A stretch of 64,000 nucleotides of DNA, taken from contig NZ_CP130649.1 of NCBI RefSeq assembly GCF_030552895.1, positions 2,232,001 to 2,296,000 of the forward strand, written 5' to 3'. The DNA comes from Tatumella ptyseos. Lineage in GTDB: Bacteria > Pseudomonadota > Gammaproteobacteria > Enterobacterales > Enterobacteriaceae. Every line of letters begins with the position of its first letter. The first letter of the stretch is position 1. The notes below the pieces were generated by a model, which saw only the letters and a program-made list of their open reading frames with translations, had not been told where the DNA came from and did not search any database. This document shows positions 54,597-62,559 of the stretch, in pieces. The position numbers were made by a program, and so were the translations under genes.

Positions 54597-55322
54597 TCAG
54601 AGTGAGTTAGGAAGCGTAAAGGTCTGTTGAATGGCCTCTAGAGAAGCCTTGAAGACTTCTTCTTCAGGATCTCTACCACTTAATTCGAGAATGTGCGCAC
54701 CATTAAAATGTAACGTTGGGATAACGCTGATCTTTTCGCGCAATGAAGCGATATCATGATCAGGTTTACGCGCATGGGCTGTCTGTTCGTCAATAGATAA
54801 GCGAATTAATAGTGCGGGTGGAAAGGATGCCATCCACTCATAAAGACGTTGCTCGCGCTTTCTTAGCATTTGAATCCAACGACTCCCCCCTTGCGCTTTA
54901 CTGAGATGAGGGCCATCAACACGGAAACCTGCCACCTCAGCCTGCGGATAGCGATCGGTGACCAATAATACGCCTTCTTTAGCTCTGCGGAGCATCCGTT
55001 TAAACTTATAAGCACGCCAACAGGATAATAAAAAAATCACCGTTCCTTCAGCATTCCCCGGGGCGGTATTCGGTTTGTCATGAACTTTATCAGACTTACT
55101 TACCAGATATTCAGCAATCTTTTCCCCCACTACCGGTAGCTCGGTAATTTTCTGCTTGATAAAGCCTGAAGATTGTCCGAGATAAACTTCTTCTACTTGG
55201 GTTCTCAGCGCGAGAGTCTTGACCAATCGGTTAGCAAGGGTTGATTTACCTGATCCATCGCAGCCGGTGATAGCAACGACACGAATGGGGGTAGATTGTA
55301 AGGATGAAGTCGAATTATTCAC
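54597..55322 (-). CDS. Thymidylate-kinase-like P-loop kinase, paralogue 2
   Basis: 241 residues. ITGCDGSGKSTLANRLVKTL, LLSCWRAYKFKRMLRRAKEG, LVTDRYPQAEVAGFRVDGPH and HARKPDHDIASLREKISVI align with paralogue 1, 20 bases away on the same strand. The block 'SCWR..K' with basic residues before DRYPQ is shared by the set and absent from ordinary Tmk. Probably co-transcribed with paralogue 1. Confidence 0.78.
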   Translation of the reverse strand: MNNSTSSLQSTPIRVVAITGCDGSGKSTLANRLVKTLALRTQVEEVYLGQSSGFIKQKITELPVVGEKIAEYLVSKSDKVHDKPNTAPGNAEGTVIFLLSCWRAYKFKRMLRRAKEGVLLVTDRYPQAEVAGFRVDGPHLSKAQGGSRWIQMLRKREQRLYEWMASFPPALLIRLSIDEQTAHARKPDHDIASLREKISVIPTLHFNGAHILELSGRDPEEEVFKASLEAIQQTFTLPNSL

Positions 55323-55759
55323 AATCGCAGTTACACATTTTAGTATTCAATTTCGCCCTATAGTAGAGGATTTACGGCGCATTGTCTTCTCCTGCACTTT
55401 TTTACGACCAGCTAGCCACCTTTCTAAACACCTAACAAACCTTCCTCTGAGCCGTCATGGATACCTTAATTTAAGAGACTTCCCGCTATAATTTCTACGT
55501 AATACCATTAACGATATTAAACAGATTGCCGTAGTTAAAGGGAGGTTTGTTACAATTTTACTCTTTCCTTTCGTTTTCAATACCTAAAATGCAGCCTAAA
55601 ATGCTCCCAATTAGAGTAATGTAGGTAAATTATCTGCGGTTCTTGTTAATGATCGCTGGGTTACCACACTTTCAGTGACAGACTGATTAAGTAATTTTGC
55701 TATTTTACCCTTAATGGATCACTATTCATCTTTTTTGAAGTGTTAAGCACGAGGTTTTT
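55323..55759. other. Divergent intergenic region between kinase paralogues
   Basis: About 440 bp between divergent kinase genes; AT-rich toward the right. No gene recognised. Confidence 0.5.
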
Positions 55760-56476
55760 ATGTACACCAAATCCACTCCGGTTATCGCGGTTATAGGTAG
55801 CGATGGGTCCGGTAAATCGACAGTCTGTGAGCACCTCGTGGGTACGCTTTCTGATTACGGCACAACATCTTATGTTCATCTTGGCAAACAGGCTGGTAAT
55901 GTGGGAAGAGCGGCAGCTAATCTCCCTTTGATTGGGCGCTCCGTAGGAAATAAGATTGAAAAAACTCGAGTGAAGGTGAATAAAACTCATCACACAACAC
56001 TTTCGGGATTAGTCGTTGGCATCTTCTTGATAAGACGGGTACGTCGTTTTCGAAATATGCTAAAATTACGTCAGCAAGGCCATATTATACTTGCGGATCG
56101 TTACCCTCATTTACAAGTCCCCGGTGCATATGACAGTCTTACACTGCCAACCACCCGATCGAAAAACCCACTAATCAATTGGATTGCTAAACGCGAATTC
56201 AATGCATTCACCTGGATGACACAACATCGACCTGATTTAGTTATTAAACTGAATGTATCGTTAGACGTCGCCTGCGCTCGTAAACCGGATCATCGCCGCG
56301 AGGCGCTGAAGAAAAAAATTGATATTACTCCTAAATTAGATTTCGGCGGTAAAAAGATCATTAATATCGATGCCGACCAACCCTTGGAACTTGTTCTTTC
56401 TCAAGTTGATCAATCGGTGAATGAATTTATGACGGAGCTAGGTTTTAAAAAAGTCATTAAAGGTGAAATCGCTTAA
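55760..56476 (+). CDS. Thymidylate-kinase-like P-loop kinase, paralogue 3
   Basis: 238 residues. AVIGSDGSGKSTVCEHLVGT (Walker A from residue 13), LADRYPHLQVPGAYDS and CARKPDHRREALKKKIDI. It is more diverged (DRYPH, GSDG). Divergent from paralogues 1 and 2, and upstream of the LpxO-like hydroxylase with a hairpin (56491-56525) between. Same unknown reaction class. Confidence 0.78.
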   Translation: MYTKSTPVIAVIGSDGSGKSTVCEHLVGTLSDYGTTSYVHLGKQAGNVGRAAANLPLIGRSVGNKIEKTRVKVNKTHHTTLSGLVVGIFLIRRVRRFRNMLKLRQQGHIILADRYPHLQVPGAYDSLTLPTTRSKNPLINWIAKREFNAFTWMTQHRPDLVIKLNVSLDVACARKPDHRREALKKKIDITPKLDFGGKKIINIDADQPLELVLSQVDQSVNEFMTELGFKKVIKGEIA

Positions 56477-56490
56477 GTCAATTCCCATCA

Positions 56491-56525
56491 TAATTAAAGG
56501 TGTCAATTAACTGATACCTTTAATT
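56491..56525 (+). other. Intergenic stem-loop between kinase 3 and the hydroxylase gene
   Basis: Arms TAATTAAAGGT / ACCTTTAATTA, eleven perfect pairs, loop 13 bases; possible terminator or attenuator. Confidence 0.55.
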
Positions 56526-56541
56526 AAGGGATGACTTTTTT

Positions 56542-57282
56542 ATGGCAGAATATGTGGCCAATCAGCGGCCTTTTACCCAACGTATCATTGTTTCCTTAGG
56601 TAAAAAAATTCTACGGTGGAGTGGCGAATTTGAATCTCGCCACTCATTAATTCCCTCGACACCCAAAATAGATAACCACCATTTCCCTTGGGTCGATAAA
56701 CTCGAAGCGGCTTACCCTGATATTCGTGGAGAGCTGATTGAATTATTAAAGCACCCAGAAAAGATTCCCGCCTTCCATCAAATATCGCCGGATCAAAAAA
56801 GAATATCGACAGGCAATAATTGGAAAACTTTCGGCCTCTATGTATTTGGCGAGCGGATTGAGGGTAATTGCCTGTTATGTCCGCATACGGCGAAAGCACT
56901 AGAGGCTATTCCTAACATGCGTACAGCAATGTTTTCAATTTTACAGCCGCACTACCATATCGTCCCCCACCGTGGTCCTAGCCGAGCCATGGTACGAGTA
57001 CACCTCGGACTTATTGTTCCTAAAAACCAACCAGAAAAGTTATGGATTCGAGTCGATAACCAAAGGTTATATTGGGAAGAGGGAAAGGTTATTATTTTTG
57101 ATGATTTTTATGAGCACGAAGTGAGAAATGATACCGACGAACTTCGCGCGGTACTCTTCATTGATGTTGATCGCCCTATGGATAGAGTAGGCACTCTCGT
57201 CAATAAAGTTTTTTTTAACTTAATTAAAATTAGCCCTTACGTAAAACAACCGCTACGAAACTTGGCTAAGTGGAATCGTTAA
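56542..57282 (+). CDS. Aspartyl/asparaginyl beta-hydroxylase-family Fe(II)/2-oxoglutarate dioxygenase, LpxO-like
   Basis: 246 residues. QPHYHIVPHRGPSRAMVRVH has the metal His and the R contact, VIIFDDFYEHEVRNDTDELR has the second metal His, and the following Arg binds 2-oxoglutarate (RAVLFIDVDRPMDR). LpxO hydroxylates a lipid A acyl chain; other family members hydroxylate proteins. In this cluster hydroxylation of a sphingoid or acyl chain is a good hypothesis. Confidence 0.82.
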   Translation: MAEYVANQRPFTQRIIVSLGKKILRWSGEFESRHSLIPSTPKIDNHHFPWVDKLEAAYPDIRGELIELLKHPEKIPAFHQISPDQKRISTGNNWKTFGLYVFGERIEGNCLLCPHTAKALEAIPNMRTAMFSILQPHYHIVPHRGPSRAMVRVHLGLIVPKNQPEKLWIRVDNQRLYWEEGKVIIFDDFYEHEVRNDTDELRAVLFIDVDRPMDRVGTLVNKVFFNLIKISPYVKQPLRNLAKWNR

Positions 57283-57349
57283 AAAAAACTAATTAATTTT
57301 ATAAATCTATATCTACCACTTTCACCCTAGCACTAGAATTAAGCCTCGT

Positions 57350-57380
57350 TAATTAGGTGAGATTTTACTTCACCTAATTA
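57350..57380 (+). terminator. Stem-loop after the LpxO-like gene
   Basis: Arms TAATTAGGTGA / TCACCTAATTA, loop nine bases; weak T tract. Confidence 0.6.
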
Positions 57381-57492
57381 CTTTGTGATTAATGAATTGT
57401 ATACATAAGCACATCCCAAATTAAGTGGATAATTTTCTTCATCAAATCTATTACACTTTTGGATAATGTTAAAACTATCTAATGGAGTATTG

Positions 57493-58119
57493 ATGATGCC
57501 GCCTTTACATCCCCTACAGCGAATACTCATTCCTATTGCTACTGCTACAGCCTTAGGGGATATGCCGAAATTAACTCAAGCTATTGAGCGAGCGCTTAAT
57601 CAACAGCTCCCTATTTCAACAGCTAAAGAAGTCATGGTACATCTTTATGCTTATGTCGGCTTTCCTCGTAGCTTGAATGCCCTAAACACTTTACTTACCG
57701 TCGTTAAGGAGAGAAAAGAACAGGGTATCATCGATGTTGAAGGCGACTCGAGCTCAACACCAACCATTAATACGGATAGTTTACTCATTGGTACAGCCAA
57801 CCAGACTACGTTGGTGGGACAGCCGGTTAAAGGAGAATTATTTGAATTCTGTCCAGCCATTGACCACTGCCTCAAAGCCCACTTATTTGGCGATCTTTTC
57901 CAACGACCACAATTATCTTGGTCTGACCGCGAATTAAGTACACTTTGTGCTTTAGCTGTTATCCCTGGAGTCACTAGCCAACTGAGAAGCCACTTTCAAA
58001 TTAGTTTGCATTTGGGACTTACCGCCCCCCAATTACAGGAATTTATCATTATCCTACGAGAACACCACGGTGTGGACTGCGCTAATTCTGCAGAAAGAAT
58101 TTTTCTCGAAATACTCTAA
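57493..58119 (+). CDS. Carboxymuconolactone-decarboxylase-family protein (AhpD-like)
   Basis: About 208 residues. MVHLYAYVGFPRSLNALNTL is the diagnostic CMD helix; a second half with LFGDLFQRPQLSWSDRELST and LGLTAPQLQEFI repeats it. No CxxC redox pair, so decarboxylase or isomerase-type rather than peroxidase. ATG 57493 has GGAG at a good distance; ATG 57466 would lack one. Paired with a cupin gene 24 bases later, a common enterobacterial arrangement. Confidence 0.83.
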   Translation: MMPPLHPLQRILIPIATATALGDMPKLTQAIERALNQQLPISTAKEVMVHLYAYVGFPRSLNALNTLLTVVKERKEQGIIDVEGDSSSTPTINTDSLLIGTANQTTLVGQPVKGELFEFCPAIDHCLKAHLFGDLFQRPQLSWSDRELSTLCALAVIPGVTSQLRSHFQISLHLGLTAPQLQEFIIILREHHGVDCANSAERIFLEIL

Positions 58120-58143
58120 TTCTGGACTTTATAGGAGATTAAG

Positions 58144-58551
58144 ATGAGTACTCATTTTACAGGTAATAGCCTTTTCCCTAAAGGCGAAAAAAACGATGCT
58201 TTTGCCCAATATTTTATCGGAACCAGCTATCTCAGTATGCTATCCACCGAAGGCGTCAATATCGGCAATGTCGTGTTCGAACCGGGATGTCGTAATAATT
58301 GGCACATTCACCACGGGGGGGGACAGATTTTATTAGTCACTGATGGCTATGGTTGGTATCAAGCTTGGAATGAGCCGGCGCAGGCCCTAAAGCCCGGTGA
58401 CGTGGTTAATATCCCTGCTGGCGTTAAACATTGGCATGGCGCGGCGAAAGATAGTTGGTTTGCCCACGTCGCCCTCGCCGTTCCTGCTGAAAATGCAAGT
58501 AACGAATGGCTAGAGCCAGTGACTGATGAACATTATGCAACCTTGGACTAA
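58144..58551 (+). CDS. Cupin-domain protein
   Basis: 135 residues, one cupin. NNWHIHHGGGQILLVTDGYG (metal-binding His-x-His and Glu/Gln), PGDVVNIPAGVKHWHGAAKD (last His). Close to the YhhW/mandelonitrile-lyase-like small cupins often next to CMD genes. Followed by a clean terminator. Confidence 0.87.
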   Translation: MSTHFTGNSLFPKGEKNDAFAQYFIGTSYLSMLSTEGVNIGNVVFEPGCRNNWHIHHGGGQILLVTDGYGWYQAWNEPAQALKPGDVVNIPAGVKHWHGAAKDSWFAHVALAVPAENASNEWLEPVTDEHYATLD

Positions 58552-58558
58552 ATTTTGG

Positions 58559-58586
58559 CCAAGGTAGCAACTACCTTGGTTATTTT
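58559..58586 (+). terminator. Terminator of the CMD/cupin pair
   Basis: CCAAGGTAG / CTACCTTGG, loop CAA, then TTATTTTTAT. Confidence 0.85.
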
Positions 58587-58658
58587 TATTTCATGAGTTT
58601 TACCCGTCAATGTCATCCTCTACCCTCATAGAAAAGTAAATAAAATCAGTAATGCATG

Positions 58659-58889
58659 CTATTTAATGTCTGTCTTACCGGTTTGTTTTTGAAAATCGAT
58701 TTTCTTCTTAGCCTCTTGAGCATTCAGGCAATTTTTACTTTGCTGATCATTTTGTTGAGCACATTGCATCAGGATTTTATTTCGTAAAGCGGTGTCTTTC
58801 ATAAAATCGGCTGGCGTATAGGTTTTATTACAACCACTTAACGTCAATATGCCTACTACTAATGCGCCTATATTGGTCCATCTACTCAT
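58659..58889 (-). CDS. Small EexN-like lipoprotein
   Basis: 76 residues. Lipobox LTLSGC (Cys at about residue 20), then YTPADFMKDTALRNKILMQC and NCLNAQEAKKK: the two-Cys pattern of EexN/entry-exclusion-like lipoproteins. ATG 58889 is chosen for its GAGGAG at six bases. Not near any conjugation gene, so function unclear. Confidence 0.75.
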   Translation of the reverse strand: MSRWTNIGALVVGILTLSGCNKTYTPADFMKDTALRNKILMQCAQQNDQQSKNCLNAQEAKKKIDFQKQTGKTDIK

Positions 58890-58945
58890 TGTCATCTCCT
58901 CATCAGCCATTGAACTGACCTTAGCATAATCTAGAGATTTAGCTA

Positions 58946-58979
58946 ATTACTTATCTTGATAGTTATCATGATAAGTAAT
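58946..58979. promoter_or_regulatory. Palindromic candidate MarR operator
   Basis: Perfect outer arms ATTACTTATC / GATAAGTAAT and an inner near-palindrome (TTGATAGTTATCA), 32 bases before the MarR start. Typical autoregulatory operator placing. Confidence 0.65.
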
Positions 58980-59010
58980 AATATCGATTTTCACTTATGA
59001 GAATGAAGAT

Positions 59011-59469
59011 ATGAACGATAAAAAATTCCTCGCTGAAAACTTTGCTCACCGGCCACTGGGTATGCGACTAGCAATGTTAGCCAGGCTGTGGCGCAGCGTT
59101 ATTGATCAAGCATTAATTGATACGGGGTTAACCCAGAGCCGTTGGACGGTATTGATGCAATTACAAGTGGTAGAGCGGCCACTGACTGTTAGTGAGCTCG
59201 CTTTTGCTATGGGGATTGAGCTACCGCCATTGACTAGAACCTTGAATCAACTTGTTGAAAGCGGTCTTATCGTTCGTGTGGAAGATAAAGACGATCGTCG
59301 TATTCGTCTTGTCACGCTCAGCGCACAGGGTAAACATCAAGTCGCTCAAGTGAATCGAGTCGTCGAGGAGTGCCAACATAAGGTCAGCGAGGGTTTACCT
59401 GCAGAGCAATTAGACCAATTCAGTCAAACCTTGAATTTATTAACTGAAAACATGAGCAAGCTTGTCTAG
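59011..59469 (+). CDS. MarR/SlyA-family regulator
   Basis: 152 residues. RLAMLARLWRSVIDQALIDT is SlyA-like, LTVSELAFAMGIELPPLTRT is the HTH, and VEDKDDRRIRLVTLSAQGKH the wing. It heads an efflux operon (HlyD, DUF2955), the usual layout of MarR regulators and the pumps they repress. It may be slyA itself or a paralogue; the divergence suggests a paralogue. A palindrome lies just upstream. Confidence 0.88.
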   Translation: MNDKKFLAENFAHRPLGMRLAMLARLWRSVIDQALIDTGLTQSRWTVLMQLQVVERPLTVSELAFAMGIELPPLTRTLNQLVESGLIVRVEDKDDRRIRLVTLSAQGKHQVAQVNRVVEECQHKVSEGLPAEQLDQFSQTLNLLTENMSKLV

Positions 59470-59507
59470 CTTAAATTACTGCCTTTTTGGAAAGTGAGTT
59501 AACCATT

Positions 59508-60569
59508 ATGAGTCCAGAGCAACAATTTTCTCGTTGGGTGAAATTTACGCTGGTCGTCTTTGCTGCCATGTTTGGCTATTTTTTGGTGGCCGATATTTGG
59601 TTTCCACAAACACCAGAATCTACCGTAATGCGTGTTGTCACACCGGTATCGTCTAGAGCACCGGGCTATGTCACACACATTTACGTCACCAATAATAGCC
59701 ATGTTAAAAAAGGGGAACTTTTATATGAGATTGATCCTCGGCCTTACCAAAATCAAGTCGAGTCTGCACGCATTGCATACCAGCAAGCGACCCTTGATAA
59801 CCAACAAATTGATGCACAGATTAGTGCAACTCGGGCCAAAATTCGGGCTGCGCAGCTTGATGCACAAAACGCGGGACGGGATTATCAACGCTACCATGCC
59901 TTGGATCACAACCAGTTAATCTCTCGTCAAGCACTCGATACCGCTTATACCACTTGGCAAACTGGTTTACAGACGGTTGAGAATTTGAACGCAACATTAA
60001 ATCAATTGATTATTTCGCGCGGTAGCCGAGATGGCAATAACGTCACCCTTCAGAAATATCAAAATATGCTCGAAGAAGCCAACCTTAATCTCAACTATAC
60101 CAAGGTACGTGCGGACAGTGATGGCGTTGTCAGTAATCTACAGTTGAAAGAGGGATGGTATGCTAACGCTGGAGTCGCCTCAATGGCCTTAGTGAATACA
60201 ACACCTGATATCATCGCCGATTTTCGTGAAAAAAGTCTCACCAAGACCCATATCGGTACTGCCGCAGAGATCGTCTTCGATGCATTACCAGGTCAAGTAT
60301 TCAAAGCAACTGTCGCGAGCCGTGATGCTGGCGTTATGGCAGGACAACAAGATATCAATGGGTATCTAGCTGCCCCTCAGGAATCTAACCGCTGGGTTCG
60401 TGATGCACAACGCATGCGCATTCATTTAGTGGTAGATTCGAACCAACCCATCGACCTTCCGGCTGGTGCGAGAGCAACGGTTCAGCTTTATAATAGTGGA
60501 AATGGACTATCCTCGTTCTTCGGCCGCCTTCAAATTCGCTTAATAAGCCTATTACACTATGTTTATTAG
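59508..60569 (+). CDS. HlyD/EmrA-family membrane fusion protein
   Basis: 353 residues. One N-terminal helix (about 10-33, FTLVVFAAMFGYFLVADIWF), biotinyl-lipoyl-like halves (VTPVSSRAPGYVTHIYVTNN and VRADSDGVVSNLQLKEGWYA) around a helical hairpin, then the beta-barrel domain. ATG 59508 preferred. Overlaps the next gene by eleven bases. Periplasmic adaptor of the efflux system. Confidence 0.9.
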   Translation: MSPEQQFSRWVKFTLVVFAAMFGYFLVADIWFPQTPESTVMRVVTPVSSRAPGYVTHIYVTNNSHVKKGELLYEIDPRPYQNQVESARIAYQQATLDNQQIDAQISATRAKIRAAQLDAQNAGRDYQRYHALDHNQLISRQALDTAYTTWQTGLQTVENLNATLNQLIISRGSRDGNNVTLQKYQNMLEEANLNLNYTKVRADSDGVVSNLQLKEGWYANAGVASMALVNTTPDIIADFREKSLTKTHIGTAAEIVFDALPGQVFKATVASRDAGVMAGQQDINGYLAAPQESNRWVRDAQRMRIHLVVDSNQPIDLPAGARATVQLYNSGNGLSSFFGRLQIRLISLLHYVY

Positions 60570-61620
60570 TCGACTTTTAGAACGTAAATACCCAGCGAAA
60601 TTTAAACCATTATCCGGTAACGATTTACGGCATATGCTAAGGATCACTTTTGCCGGGAGTATGGGATTATTCTTTCATAGCTGGATAGACACACAATATG
60701 GTGTATTTTACGTGGTCTACCCCATCATGCTGACGGGACTTGTCCCGATGTTCAATTTACATATTGCCCGTCAGATGGTAGCGAACGCGATAATTAACTG
60801 CGTAGAGATGCTGCTACTGTTCACCTTTTTGGTTAACTACCCCTTACCGATGACATTAGCCGTTTTTATACTCTATACCTTACGTTTTTATTTGATGAGT
60901 CGTGGCCCCTTATTTCTATTCGGGTCAATGGGCGTCATTTGTCTGAGTGTGATGCCTGACTTTTTAAGTTACGCAACCACTGATATGAATGATTTGATGT
61001 TCTCCAATATAGTGGGAAGCCTACTGGCCGTCGTACTCTCTGCAATTGCCTGCTTTATTTTTCCCGATACAGAACCCCGTCAGCGCCCTGCGCCAATTAC
61101 CAAAAGTAGTTCAAGAATTATGCATGAAACCTTGCTGGCATCGGTCATCGCAACGCTGCTATTTGTGCTCTTTCAAGTGTATACCCTCAGTGATTCGCTA
61201 GCGGCTTTAATGGCTGGGATCTTTGCTCTGTTCCCGATGCATTACCGGGGGGCCGTCCTTTCAGCCACTTGGCGAATTATAGGTGTGATAATTGGATGCC
61301 TTTTCGCACTGGTTATTCAGCTCATCATGTATGACTTCAGTCGTCATTTATTATTACTTTTACCGCTAGTGAGTTTGGCTTTGATTTTAGCTGCTCGAGT
61401 ACATGTCTTCGAGAAGGTAGGTTCCGGCGTCGGCTTTTCCATACTAACTACCCTTGGCCTTATTTTTGGACAGTATATGCATCCCAATAATGACATCATT
61501 TTCAGTGATCTTTATCGACTGACCTCAGTCACAGTGTCGCTACTGGCAACATTGGTTGTTACTTACGTGATGCATAAAATCCTGAATTGTTTCTCTGCCA
61601 CGCGCTTCATTCCCGAATAA
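60559..61620 (+). CDS. DUF2955/FUSC-like inner-membrane efflux protein
   Basis: 353 residues, about ten helices in two bundles: GSMGLFFHSWIDTQYGVFYV and, in the second half, LADSDSLAALMAG-like helix (actual SDSLAALMAGIFALFP) and HLLLLLPLVSLALILAARVH. Fits the DUF2955 family (YibH/YdhJ partners, aromatic-acid-exporter-like FUSC fold). Translationally coupled to the HlyD gene. Substrate unknown, perhaps aromatic or phenolic compounds. Confidence 0.8.
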   Translation: MFISRLLERKYPAKFKPLSGNDLRHMLRITFAGSMGLFFHSWIDTQYGVFYVVYPIMLTGLVPMFNLHIARQMVANAIINCVEMLLLFTFLVNYPLPMTLAVFILYTLRFYLMSRGPLFLFGSMGVICLSVMPDFLSYATTDMNDLMFSNIVGSLLAVVLSAIACFIFPDTEPRQRPAPITKSSSRIMHETLLASVIATLLFVLFQVYTLSDSLAALMAGIFALFPMHYRGAVLSATWRIIGVIIGCLFALVIQLIMYDFSRHLLLLLPLVSLALILAARVHVFEKVGSGVGFSILTTLGLIFGQYMHPNNDIIFSDLYRLTSVTVSLLATLVVTYVMHKILNCFSATRFIPE

Positions 61621-61642
61621 TGAACGCTGTACTGAGGGAGAT

Positions 61643-61966
61643 TTAATTCATCGCGTAGCATCGCGACGTCGCGATGTTTTGGTCACTACCGCTACCTGCG
61701 CCAGCTACAGTACACATAATGTAATGCTTACCTTTTTTTAAGGTAACCGTAGGGCCATTGGTGTCACGCTGGGCAGTTATAATTGTGGCACCTTGGTTAA
61801 GAAGTTTATCCAAAGGGACTGAAACAGGTTTTAAGGTTGTCGGTAACTCCAATGTATTTCCTGGTACTTTTGCACCGGCTTCGGGTGGCCACTGTGCATA
61901 GGTGAAGGGGCTCATTGAAAGGGTTACGCCATACAATATCATTGCAATAGTCTTCATCATCAGCAT
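61643..61966 (-). CDS. Hypothetical small secreted protein
   Basis: 107 residues with a Sec signal peptide (MKTIAMILYGVTLSMSPFTY then AQ). The mature part is beta-rich with two Cys near the C-terminus (YIMCTVAG..SRCYAMN), probably disulfide bonded. No family recognised. The start could be any of three ATG codons at 61966-61957; ribosome site weak. Confidence 0.6.
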   Translation of the reverse strand: MLMMKTIAMILYGVTLSMSPFTYAQWPPEAGAKVPGNTLELPTTLKPVSVPLDKLLNQGATIITAQRDTNGPTVTLKKGKHYIMCTVAGAGSGSDQNIATSRCYAMN

Positions 61967-62127
61967 CCAAAAACATAATTTAATTAATCGAGTGTAGCCT
62001 AATTGCTAAGCATATCTGAATGGACACTCAAAATTATTGAGATAAATCTGGCAGAGTTCGTAATTCTTTTCTAGGCTTAAATTATCAACTTAATTAATCA
62101 TCATTCCACAAGAAGAGGCCAGAAAGC

Positions 62128-62307
62128 ATGAATATGATTTCGAAAGGATTATTGGTCGTTGTTGCCATGACCGTACTAGCGGGTTGCCAAGGACCTAGGC
62201 CAGATGATAATGGCGCACTCCAAAATGGTCGCCCTGTTGCGCCTAGCGGTCAATCAGTACCAGGTGGCCCAGTTGGTTCAGGTCCTGTGGGTCAACCACA
62301 ATCGTAA
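62128..62307 (+). CDS. Small Gly/Pro-rich lipoprotein
   Basis: 59 residues, too short for most gene lists. MNMISKGLLVVVAMTVLAGC with lipobox LAGC (Cys20), then a low-complexity tail (SVPGGPVGSGPVGQPQS). AGAGGCC precedes the ATG and a perfect terminator follows. Function unknown. Confidence 0.75.
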   Translation: MNMISKGLLVVVAMTVLAGCQGPRPDDNGALQNGRPVAPSGQSVPGGPVGSGPVGQPQS

Positions 62308-62311
62308 TAAG

Positions 62312-62338
62312 AAGGAGCCTTACGGCTCCTTTCTTTTT
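62312..62338 (+). terminator. Terminator after the small lipoprotein
   Basis: AAGGAGCC / GGCTCCTT, loop TTAC, then TCTTTTT. Confidence 0.9.
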
Positions 62339-62543
62339 AGCAACAGCGCATCCCTCCCTTCCCTTTTCCTGCGTATCTCGCTTGTTGACGTTCACGGAAA
62401 AAATCTTCGTAATTCATCACAGGACTTTCAGGATGCTTGATCTGCATATGCTGCACATAGTGCTCGTAATCGGGAATTCCTACCAACATATTACCGGCCT
62501 GAGCTAAGCATTTTTTAATATGTCGTAATTGGCGGAAAATCAT
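62337..62543 (-). CDS. yjiX: YbdD/YjiX-family small protein
   Basis: 68 residues. [20 protein letters not shown] and [20 protein letters not shown] match YjiX/YbdD, which always accompany CstA-type carriers and are needed for their activity. Downstream of the BtsT-like gene by 16 bases. Symbol by best resemblance; could be the YbdD form. Confidence 0.88.
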   Translation of the reverse strand: MIFRQLRHIKKCLAQAGNMLVGIPDYEHYVQHMQIKHPESPVMNYEDFFRERQQARYAGKGKGGMRCC

Positions 62544-62559
62544 CTTTTAATTACCTATA

